In this document: positions 1-15,146 of the stretch, one piece after another
Layout: every line of letters starts with the position of its first letter
How positions within the stretch are numbered: position 1 is the stretch's first letter
Assembly: GCA_030141605.1 (NCBI GenBank)
Contig: JAQGDQ010001256.1
Coordinates: 1 to 51,623 of the forward strand
Direction: 5' to 3'
DNA from: Tubiluchus corallicola
Lineage: Eukaryota > Priapulida > Priapulimorpha > Priapulimorphida > Tubiluchidae
Length of the DNA stretch: 51,623 bases
Notes under the pieces: model-generated
The model's input: the letters and a program-made list of their open reading frames with translations, nothing else
What the model was told of the DNA's origin: nothing
The model's database searches: none
Made by a program: the position numbers and the translations under genes

Positions 1-356
1 AAGTAGCATTAGTTTACTTTATGAATGTAAATATGTTCTTATACAATGTCAGACAATTGGCACAGTCGCAAACTTCAGCCACGCACAGTCACTTCCACAA
101 AAATGCTGTCGCCATGGTCATTCCTAAAATTACTAAACTGACCCATAACTGGACAATTTTAACTTTATATGTTATACATACATGTACGTTGAAATGCTGA
201 TGTTCAGCACTGAATTCAAATAGACACATTTGTGGTAGGATAGAAAGTTAGAACACTATCAAAAACAAGTCTCTAGAAACATAAATCTAACTGACATTGT
301 CCTTTTAGTGGTATGACAAAATAAAATGTGTCAGAATCGCAGAGTTTACAAAAATG

Positions 357-890
357 ACGAGTCACTAAGTATGTTGGCTTTATTTTACTTAAACTTTGAA
401 AAATTTGACAAAGAAATTTGCAAAAGGCTGCCTATAAAGCATAAAATTATGTTAACTTATGTTACCAATGTATAAAAACTTTCATTTACGTTACATGCTA
501 GTCGTCGTTGGCTTGAAAATTATGACGTAACTGGTGAACATCATGATTTTTTTCTTAAACAAGCACTTCTTGAACTATTTGAAACTGCTGCAGCTTACCT
601 ATTGTTCTTTGAAAACTATCGCAAAATTAGCCATCCAATTCTTTGCAAAAGCTTTTTATACTTTTGACGGAAATTAGCCGTTTTTCAACCACTGAATGAC
701 GTCATTGGTGGAAGAATTAACGTTCAAAATGAGAGCATGCAAGCGTGAAATGAGGGCGACTTTAAAGTGATTTTACTAATTACAGGAGGCTCCTGTTACA
801 TATTTATTACTAAATGCTTCTAACACGTTTCGCAAACTTTGAAATAAGTTTAACTTCTCAGAAGGTTTGACGTTTCCTTGAAGGTTTTCT
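357..890 (+). repeat. Dispersed repeat family R1, copy a
   Basis: Shares long blocks (ATTATGACGTAA; GACGTCATTGGTGGAAGAAT; GTGATTTTACTAATTACA; CAGAAGGTTTGA) with copies at about 15420-15815 (+), 39955-40150 (-) and 50978-51180 (+). No long coding frame. Probably a non-autonomous element; ends not defined. Confidence 0.6.
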
Positions 891-1489
891 GAGTTGATTA
901 CATTAATTTCATTAATTTAATTTTAATTTTAATTCAGTACACATAGTACTATATTACATATATTTACAACACACATAAAATTATAAAACAGATCAAAAAT
1001 TAGTAACTAAACATTTAAATTACATGTTAAATACCATACCTAAAAATTTACAAATTAAAATCATCATATACACAAACAATTAATAAATAAATGCAAAAAC
1101 TTCAATAACATTGTTTTGATAAGAACAATCTCTTTACAGAAAGTTTTAAACGTTCATTCAAATCACCTATAAACTCTTTACGAGTCACTTACATGTTTTC
1201 CAACCACCCAGCCATTCACTTAAGACTTACCTTATGTAATAGTCTAGATTTAAACAAAATGTCACAGTATCTTACTTCACATCCACAAAGCTTGGCTTCA
1301 GCGTCTATATCCTTGGCTTCTATTTAAAGGGCGCTCAGTCTGGTTTGTTGATGAAGCCAGTGCTGAGCAAGCTGCAGAAACTTTCTAGTTCCGTGAACAT
1401 GGCTTCATTTTAGAATGTCTTGCTCTTCTTCGGGGCAACGGTACTCAACAGCTCAGCTAGGCTTGGTCATCCTTAAACTATTTATATGT

Positions 1490-1810
1490 ACTATGATAGC
1501 TTAATCGATCAAAACGAAATTAAAGTTTCAAGTGTTTCAGCACAAAAAAACCCTCCACTTACATGAAGCTTAAAAATTCGTCTTGAAATTTTTGCCACTA
1601 CCTTTTTGCATGCAGAGCTTGTGTCGGCAGTTACGCTGTATAAAACTCCCGCGATGCCCGTCAGACGCAGTCGTTTTGATGATAGGTCATTTGAAGCAAG
1701 TTTAGAATAATACTGAGTAAAGTTTGAAAAAATAATCAGATCATTCGTAGCACAAACGTCACTAACTAAGTAAAATTTTAAATTACTTGATCTTGTCATT
1801 AAGATGAAAA
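1490..1810 (-). repeat. Dispersed repeat family R4 with coding potential, copy a
   Basis: On the minus strand a 96-codon frame includes [16 protein letters not shown] and a SGGFFCAE ending. A second copy with the same reading ([17 protein letters not shown]) lies at 29923-30240 on the plus strand. I do not recognise the protein. The two copies keep amino-acid-level similarity but carry different stops, as expected for a decayed transposon or retrocopied gene segment. Confidence 0.55.
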
Positions 1811-2623
1811 ATACTCTTTTTGGTTAGTGAGTGACGCACACTGGAGGTGAGTTTATCAATTGCTGAAAACATTTTAAGTAATAATAATTATCTTTTTTAG
1901 TTACGTAAGACTTTCAAGCAAGCGAAATGATAGGTAATATAATTTTGCAGGGAAATTTTTTTGTGACATTATTTAACATTTCCTTTTCTTCCTCTGATTT
2001 ACGTTGTGCGTATATGACGTCATGTAATGGCGCGGTCGAAACAGTATTGCGGAAGACTTAAAATGAAAACAAACAAAGAATTCGGTCTTTCAAAGCGAAT
2101 ACGATGTAAGCATAAAACAGCTATAAAGTAATATGAATTTTTAAGAGGATTTTTAAAACCTACTTCAGGTACCTCTTTTCTTGTCCTCTCAGTTTGTTTG
2201 TTTGATTTTTTTAGATGTAAAGATAACGATGCAAAGAAAGCCTGTGCCCTGGTTTTCTCTCGTGTATGTCTGAACAAAAACCTTGCCTTATTTGAATAGT
2301 GTGAAAAAGCTTTATAATCATTACAAAGTGTGATGCACTGCGCGGTGTGCACGCTGGGCCCAAACAAAAGAAAACATTCCGTTTTTTTGTCAATTCACTT
2401 CAATCTAATAACACTACTGGACGTCACAAAATTTGGTGTCAAAGGTCACTGCTAGTTTGTTATGAGGCCAACAAACGTTTTCCTGTGTTACTGACTTTTG
2501 TGAACGCGTTGTCTAAAATTTTGCTTAGTGTGTTTATTCAGGAAGAAAATTAATCCTAAAATGTTTTTCATTTAATGTTATTTTTTGATACAAATTAATT
2601 AAATGTATCAAGTTATGTATTAA

Positions 2624-3063
2624 CCCTTTCATACCCATTGTATCCCGTGGGATACGAGAATATTTTCTGCCTTTAAAATTAATAAAATTTTAAAACTGAC
2701 AGTTATTTGATCTGTTAATAGTTATTTTGATTTAAGCCAATAACAATAGACTAAAAATGGAGATAAAATGGCAAACTAGAAAATCTACATAGCATAAAAA
2801 ATTCTGCAAGGTACAGTACTTTAGAGACGACTTTGTACAGATCAGCATAGCATGCATACTAAATGTCTTAAATACTTTAAAAAATTATCAGCAGTCGCAA
2901 AATGAAGCACGTTTTTTGCTTTCGTTGTGTTTTTAAAAAAGTCGTACTTTGTTTTTTTTTGCACATGACAAAGAATGTTGTGTATCCCACAGGATACATT
3001 GGGAACAAAAGTACCAAGCCAAAAATTTTTTTCCTATTAAAAAATAATTTGATAGTGAAAGGG
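2624..3063. mobile_element. piggyBac-like MITE with TTAA target sites
   Basis: Inverted ends CCCTTTCA / TGAAAGGG are each flanked by TTAA (2620-2623 and 3064-3067), the piggyBac target-site signature. A subterminal inverted motif (TATCCCGTGGGATAC, and GTATCCCACAGGATAC near 2980) supports it. 440 bp, non-coding. Confidence 0.75.
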
Positions 3064-3067
3064 TTAA

Positions 3068-4835
3068 GTAGTGTTTGCTATGTGTACACAGGGGAGCAGG
3101 ATCGAACTGTCCATAATATTCGAAAACGCAAAAGTACATTTCAGTTACTACCATGCAACAGAAATTTATTCTCCCATATCGAGATCTTTATTACTGGTAT
3201 AGGATGCATGTATAGGATGTGTAGGATGTATATAGGGGAGACCGGGGCAGGTTGTAACACGGGTTTGTTGAAACAGTCTTTATATTTCCCATACCATTGT
3301 CTAAGGCTTCATGGCGAAACTAGGTAACAATGACCCTTGGGCAACCGTTCTACTACATGCATGTCAGTGACGAGTTTAGTGCAGCGGAGAACTGATCGTA
3401 CGACAGTTTTAACAGCTAAAAGTAAATTTGATTTGTGCTTTTTTCGAATATATTTAATCTACTAATGGAAGTACGCTATTTTCAAATTTTATGATGTAGT
3501 AAATAAGAAAGTACTGACCTTCAACTACCCTATGCTATAACATTTTTTAAACACTGATGTATTTTTAAATTATATATATTTTTATATATTATATTAATTC
3601 TTTATTTGTCATTAAAATGGTTCACTCATTAGAATAAAATTGAGTAAGCCTCAGCGTAATGTCAAGATAACAACACTGTTCAAGACAAATGCGTCCAGTG
3701 CAGACCAAAAAAACTACAGTGCAAAACTAAGGCCTAATTATGTACAATAAATGAACATATATAATGTTTTTAAAAAACAATATTACAAATTTTACGTGAC
3801 ATATTTTACACTATATATACATTTGACATGACACAATTAACAGAAACATGCTTTACATTACATAAATTTCACTCATTACATTTGCACTATTTATACATTT
3901 GACATTACAAAACTAACATAACGCCTTCGCGGCTGCGCGCGCGAAAATTGACAATAAGGCAGCTGCTTACGTGGCAGCATTCTTCGATGATGAACGGAAA
4001 TTGTCACTGCTGTTCTGCCATTCAAAGGGGAATTTTCCTCAGTCCACTCTATGGTGCGTCAAATTTTTGCCGATGTTTGCCGACTGTTATGGCAATCGGA
4101 TAATTATATTTGTCTTTTTGTGACGGAAAGTCAAAATTACATTACCAGTAATAATAATTAAATAGAAAATATCGCTAAATTTTCAGCTTAGGATATTTTG
4201 CAATTTGAGTTTGTCAGAAAAATGTTGGCAAAAATTTTTGTCCGAAAGAGTTGTCCGATCTGTGCTCACTAATCACGAGGCCCGAATAAGAGCGCGAAGA
4301 AAGCAAAAGGCATTAAATTTTACTTTGTCGGCTTCTTTATTATAGGCGCACGTTTTCTCTGTTTTGCGATAAGGTTTGTCCACATCTGAATTGTTAAAGC
4401 ACGGGATACTTTGATTAAGGTAACTACAAGATTTACTTTTCTAGTTCGATAATTTGTGTTAAAAACTGATTTATCATGCTTAGGCTTACAGATATTCGCC
4501 GAATGTTCCTTTTTGTGTTATGATGAATATTATTGAATTCTCCGATTGCAATGTATAAAATGTTTTTGTTGCATGTATGAACGTTTACCCCCTGACTGTG
4601 ACCGATTTGATGACTAAACTGTCTTGGGTGGTTTAGCTGTATGTTTTATTATATGTCTGTACGTATTTTTATATATCAGTCTTAGTTCTATGTTGCATTT
4701 ACTGTGTTGTTTGAGAAGATAAATGGCGCGAATACATTTACGTAAACAGTGCCGACGGTAAATTGCTTCACAGTTCGTGAGAACATGAGAAGCAGAAGTG
4801 CTTTAAAGAGTATACTCTGGTGTTTATGTTGAGTT
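3068..4835. other. Non-coding stretch, possible HP1 promoter and 5' exon
   Basis: No coding exon seen. It holds a GGGGCAGGTTGTAACA repeat-type motif near 3244 and a locally GC-richer patch at about 3925-4320 (CGCGGCTGCGCGCGCG). As the HP1 ATG is preceded by an acceptor, a 5' UTR exon with a donor such as GCGATAAG|GTTTGT (about 4369) could lie here; this is a guess. Confidence 0.3.
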
Positions 4836-5447
4836 CTGCAAAAAGATCATCAGACAAGAACTAGGGGACATCTATCATCAACTAAAAAAATTACAGTCAC
4901 CTACATGTCCTAACTTTTTTAACTTGGGGGTCGTGGATCGTTGGAACAATTTCTCAGAGAATATAGTTTCTGCAAGCTTTGTAGCTTCTTTTCAAAGCAA
5001 ACTGGATGATGCATTGCAGAACTACTGATACAGCACCGAGGCTGTGCCAGCAAATACATTTTTTCTTTTTTCTTTCTTTTTGCTATTCACATGTATATTC
5101 ATAGTTTTTTGATAGGTATATGTTATAACTTCCATAAAACAAACAGTTGATAACTATTACTTCTCTTAAAGTTACTGATTTAAATTTCATCTCACAATGT
5201 TTAGCTATGCATATCTGATAACTGTGATTTGTTTTTTTGCTGTTGTTGTATTTTGTTTTTTGTATTTATTTACGTTTATGTACTTTTTTAATAGTTGTTT
5301 TCTGCTGTCATTAACATCCTTTTGTTTACTGTCTTTCTGAGAAGCGTGGTTGACTCGGTAACCTTTGGTTTTTCGCTACCCTTTCTCCAATGTTTGTTTG
5401 TATTTTTGTATATTTTATTGTAAATTTATGGAGAAAAATAAAAAAAA
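4836..5447 (+). mobile_element. 3' end of a CR1/jockey-like LINE
   Basis: The frame ends with VVDRWNNFSENIVSA and QSKLDDALQNY before TGA at 5026-5028, the usual C-terminus of animal LINE ORF2. A T-rich 3' UTR (GACTCGGTAACC, TCGCTACCC) and a short ATTACTA tail follow, ending near 5447. The same 3' UTR appears reversed at 20088-20770. Confidence 0.75.
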
Positions 5448-5620
5448 TTACTAATTACTAAAGTGCTAGATAGTTATGATTGTTCAACAGGCCAGATGTA
5501 CCTAACACAGGACCGAATGGTCATGATATGATATGACAAAGTTTCCTAGTCACTTGATTAGATGGCATAGTTTGAAGTTTTGGTTCACTGTATGTCCAAA
5601 TTCTTCAGTATTTTTCAGTC

Positions 5621-10271
<4,651 letters not shown>

Positions 10272-10860
10272 GATGTGTATTGGTAGAACATAGGATGCAT
10301 TTGTCTTCTCTTCCTTGCTAAAGTATCATATCTGGCTTGTCCTATGCTTTATTAAAGTATAAGTAGTCTTTTCTTTCAATATGATACCAGCGGTTGTTGT
10401 TCACTGGTTATTTAACAGCTTAAAGATTCGCAGCAGAAATGCACTCAGTAGATCTATATGTAAATATTGTATTTCTGTTTTTATTTTTGCACGGATATTC
10501 GTAACATCAGTGTCATTGCAATTTGCATGTTTCTGTAGCTAAAGAAAAACTAAGAATGTGTATCTTGACACGTCCCTTTCTACTTCTATTTTAGCAGATC
10601 TATTTGTTGTGAAATGTGTGTCTTGTGTTATGTTCGCCGCGATAACATCGCGTCGGTATCTTCGCATAATGAAACCCTGCTGTATTCTGTACCGGATTAC
10701 ATAAAAGTTGTTAATTTGCAAATTGTAGCGAATGTAAATTAAGCGTGTTGTTGTTCTACTTTGTTGTTGTGTGCAACACGAGCAACGGCACTGTTATTCT
10801 GGCCAACTTGTAGCAATGAATCGCCAGTCGTGTGCTTCTGATTATTGTTAGCACGTACTG

Positions 10861-11268
10861 CAGGGGTGTGCAAACTGCAGTCCGTCGAGAGATCTTGTGC
10901 GGCCTGCGAAGAGGTTTGTCAACGTAATGAAAGTGCGGCCCACGTGATTTAGCTCAAGTCTGCGCCAATATCGCAAAGATAGTGCGGGTAGTTTTTTCCT
11001 CTAGATCGGACGACGGCATTAACCCTTACAAGACTGTTGTCACTGTCGGACATGATGAAATATATGATTTTTAATATAAATTTTAATAACTTCTAAAATG
11101 GTTACTTGAGTGTAGTAGTGCAGCAATCATGATGTGCGTAAATCGGATGCAAAAAAATCGTTGTTTGGCCCTACTGTACTTGGCTCCTTGACCAAACTGC
11201 ATGTGGCCCACAGGAATTGCGGGAATGTTTAATGTGGCCCGGCTAGTCAGATAATTTGCACACCCCTG
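10861..11268. mobile_element. hAT MITE with perfect 8-bp target duplication
   Basis: Ends CAGGGGTGTGCAAA / TTTGCACACCCCTG. ACGTACTG is duplicated at 10853-10860 and 11269-11276, the hAT signature. Related to the copy at 45930-46403. 408 bp, between HP1 and the BTB gene. Confidence 0.92.
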
Positions 11269-11479
11269 ACGTACTGTAATAATGTTTGCATAAACAGTGG
11301 ATTGTAGACTAGTGGTATTTTAGCATTCAAATTTCATGTATTGTAATTAGTGCATCGAATCAAATTATTCTTTGGCTGGTCCAGTTTTATAAGTTTCCAC
11401 TCGTCGTTTCTGTAGTTGTTGTCTAACTATCAAAGTTTCTGACATCGAGCCGCAAACTCCAGCTGAAAGGGTTGATGCG

Positions 11480-12712
11480 ATGGGCAACTGGAACGAGAGA
11501 TACGATTATGTTTTTGGTAACGAAGATTTCCAGGAATTATGTGACGTAACTTTTTCAGTTGGTGAAACCATCATCAATGCTAGTCGGTGCGTACTTGCAC
11601 TCAGAAGTGACGTTTTTAAGAGGATGCTGTTTGGCCCGCTGTGTCATAAAATTGGTGATGTCATACTAATAACCGATGTTGAACCTGAAGTGTTCCTGCT
11701 ACTTTTGAGGTTCATTTATACCGACCAAGCTGAATTAACTGGTGATAATGTTTTTTCGGTACTATACTAAGCTAAAAAATACAACATTCGTAATCTTGAA
11801 AAATTTGTTGCCGATTTCATTAAATCTCAAATCACAACTGACAACGTCTGCACCATTCTGACAGCTGCTTGTTTCTATGAAAGCCGAGATCTAGAGATGA
11901 GCTGTTTGGAGGTCATTAGTATCGAGACAGAAGCACTTATAGAGTCCGACAGTTTTACTTCCTTGAGCTACGACAGCTTATTGAGGATTGTCCAACTTGA
12001 TGAACTGAGAATTACTGCAGAGGGGAAACTATTTGATGCAGTTTTAAGATGGGCTGATGCTGAATGCAAGCGAAAGAACCTAGAGCAAAATGTGTTCAAC
12101 AAGAGAACAGTCTTATGTGACATCTTGTTTCAAATCAGATTTCCCACAATGGATCCAGAGTTATTCATCAAAGGACCGGTAGCAACTGGAATATTAAATG
12201 ACAAGGAGCAAGCGAATGTTTTAATCAATCATCATCAAGAAGAGGCATCAGAATCAATATTTCCAAAAACGCAGGGAGACCACGCAGACGTTGTGTCAGT
12301 CATGTGTGCTGTACCTGTTGAGGACATTGACAATTTAAAAATTGGAGGATTTTATATTATAGAAAAGTGTACAGTTAATGGTAATGCTGATGAGCTTGTC
12401 ATTTGGCCTTTCAGATGTGACTATTTAAACTGCTCCAACACTGGAGACAACCGTGGTGAAGGCTGTTGCTTAAATTTACAAGTTGTTCCCTCGTGTCGTA
12501 CTACTTTCAGTAGCAGGTGTAAGGACAGTTACATTGAAGTGATTAACAATAATCCACAAAGGTCACTCAAAACTATTCTAAATGAAGATACAAGGGAATG
12601 GGCCTGGCTAGCAAGAAATATTGCACAGTTTAGAACCGTCATGAACCCTGCTTCCGGGTTTATTAATGATGGAAAAATTCGCATAAAAGTTCTGATGCTG
12701 TTTAGAAAATGA
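11480..12712 (+). pseudogene. Intronless BTB-BACK protein gene with one in-frame stop (BTBD-like)
   Basis: A 411-codon single-exon frame. Residues about 17-100 are a BTB/POZ fold (DVTFSVGE, LALRSDVFKRMLFGP, LLRFIYTD); residues about 105-260 are a BACK domain (AKKYNI, then FDAVLRWADAEC and FQIRFPTM). BTB-BACK proteins often serve as substrate adaptors of CUL3 ligases (family knowledge). A single TAA at 11768-11770 (codon 97) sits where BTBD proteins read LYAAKKY; the same frame continues cleanly for over 300 codons to TGA/TAA-free 12710. There is no frameshift. The C-terminal ~130 residues are not the PHR domain of BTBD1/2/3/6; the end (WAWLARN, then GFINDGKIRIKV) resembles the last strands of a MATH domain. 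Lack of introns suggests a retrocopy. It could be a young pseudogene, a readthrough gene, a polymorphic null or a base error. AATAAA lies at 12779. Confidence 0.8.
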
Positions 12713-13492
12713 ATTTAAATGAAAATCATTTCTTGAAACTGATGCTTTCACGATTACGATTGATTGTTTATAGACCAATAAATATTTACACCCCGTACGT
12801 TGCCGCCCATTTTGAAGAAGTAAGTCCATTTGTCATGATTGATTATGATCGGAAAATGAGATTTTGCTTTGCCCTTGGTGTGACATATGTCTTAGTAGTG
12901 ACAACAGGAGGCTGTGCATATAACCCCCAAGGCGTTTCTGAATTGCAGGTGCTATTGCCCGTCTAACTAGTGGAGATTATTATTTTCTGACCTCTCTGCT
13001 GACCGAGAACTTGTATAAATGGCTGGTGTAACTACAGACACGGCATGAAATAATTTAAACTTTGTGCTTTTTATCAGTTCTTTGTTCTACAATCATTAAA
13101 TGTATACATAAAGGCATATTTTTACCTTGTCAACGTCTCGCCTTGTACAAACAACTAACTGTACACTCTTTATTAACTTGGTTTATAAACTAACGACACA
13201 GACTAAGAAAAATAACTCTTCACTTTGCCCAATGTCATGTGTAACTTAAGCATCTTGTCCCAACTTTGTTTGAAATTAGAATAAGTTCAAGTATCTTTCA
13301 ATGCCGAATTCCAAACTTTGCGTTCTTAATGACTTGTACTTTAATGGTTCTGTGACAATTCTGCAAATGATGTAAATGATTTTATCTCAGAAATAATAAG
13401 TGTCTAAATATTTATAAAAAATAACGTTTTTTACTGTTTTGTTTGTTTGTTGGACTTAAACTGAAGTTTAGCAGTCGAGTATTCCTTATAAA

Positions 13493-14067
13493 CAGGGTGC
13501 ATAAGATTATGGATATGTATAAAATAAATAAAATACCTTATTTTATGGATTTTTGAAATTTTATTTTATGGATATCAATAAAATAAAAAAATAGGCTATA
13601 TCTGGAACGAGATGCCCAGGGGGAAATCAATTAAAAAGTAAAAACAGGAGTGCTTGAAACGTGTTTTTAAACATGCAGGACTTAGTTTTAATTTTATCGG
13701 TTTCATATCACTTCAAATTTAATCAAATTTTACGAGACAATGGCTGGGTCTCTCTCAGTTATTTTCAGACCGAACTCCAGCTCATGCTTTGGTTGAAACT
13801 TCGGCATCTTCATAACAAAAAGACAATGAGAAAAAAACAATGTAAAATAGCAAATCCGGAAATGCGCTTTTGTTGGTTTGTTTTCTTTCTCTCCTTCTAA
13901 CGTTCGTTTTCAGTGTTGCCAATGCTTACAACTCGTTACTTTGTACAAAAAATCACAAAAAAAAATATTTTTTTATTTTATGCATTTCTTATTTTATGGA
14001 TTTTTCAAATTTTATTTTATGGATTTTTGGTCTTATTTTGTGGATATCTATAATCTTATGCAGCCTG
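13493..14067. mobile_element. hAT-like MITE with internal TTTATTTTATGGAT repeats
   Basis: Inverted ends CAGGGTGCATAAGATTAT and CAGGCTGCATAAGATTAT, flanked by CTTATAAA / CTTATTAA (7 of 8 match). The interior repeats a TTTATTTTATGGAT motif near both ends. Confidence 0.7.
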
Positions 14068-15146
14068 CTTATTAACCCTATTATTTTATGTGAAAGTACT
14101 TTTAGATTTAGTAAATCATCGTTTAATATTCGTACTTAAATTTATCCCTTTTCGTTTCTAAACAAATCAAACTTAGAAAAGTAAAGATGTGTCCCTTCCC
14201 TGTTGCATGTACCATTATAATTATTAGTGCAGCCATTCTGCATAAATTATACAAATTTATACATAGAAGTATATGAATTTTGATCTTACTGTGGGCAAAT
14301 TTGATTTAACTGCAGTTGTTTTACGTGGACTTTACTTAATTATGTATTAGTCTGTGCGTAGAATGATTTACTAGCAGGATCTTACTTGAGAACAAGAAAA
14401 ATGAACTAGGTAAGGTTCTAGCTAGCTGTTAAAACTGTTACTATTACATTAGCATGAGTTGCGAGGCGTTGTCAAGTGTACACAAATGCGGTACACTTAA
14501 CGTTAGACATAATAAGGTTAGCAAACGTGTAGTGTACTAGATTAGTGTACAATTGTACTTTCTGGAAAACATATGTGAATGTAAGATCATATTTGTTTAT
14601 TAGTATACCTAAATCATGTACAACATAAGAATTTATTCCTCAAAAATATAGTTTTTATAGATAGACGATTATTAATAGGACAAGATACTGTTGTTGCACA
14701 ATTTTAAAACACACATAATCCATTTTAACAATCTTCTTTATTAAAATTCTAATTTTATTTTCTATATTTATCATCCAAGATACAGGTGGTATAAAATTTA
14801 TAAATGACGCAGCAAAAATGTTTGTAGTGCAAAGCCCTGTATTTCAAATTTGGACAGTAGCGTGCGTTTCAATGCTTTCTACATATTTAAAAGTTGTTAT
14901 ACGATTTCATCGAATACAAGTGAAATTAGTAGGAAGTTAAAATCTGAAATTTTATAAACTGGCGCTTTTGCGTCAAGTTTAAAATTTTCCCAGCCTAAAT
15001 TCTAGTAGTGTAACAAATCTTTGGTAGTTGGGGGGAGGAGGGGGGTGTTCCAAATCCAGCAGAACTTTCTTGGCATGCTTACAACAACTAAAACACAACA
15101 AATTACAATATTTTCTGATGATGTCGCTTGTCCACCGTTTTGTCCG
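14068..15146 (-). other. CFAP299 3' flank
   Basis: Downstream of the CFAP299 stop. AATAAA on the minus strand at 14742-14737 is the best poly(A) signal. No other gene seen; G-run near 15028. Confidence 0.45.

Noticed and set aside
14110-14160. Alternative last exon for CFAP299 ending FDLFRNEKG
   Set aside because: Weak likeness and no PGDN block; the exon at 15147-15248 has PGDN, YDHETR and a matching phase.
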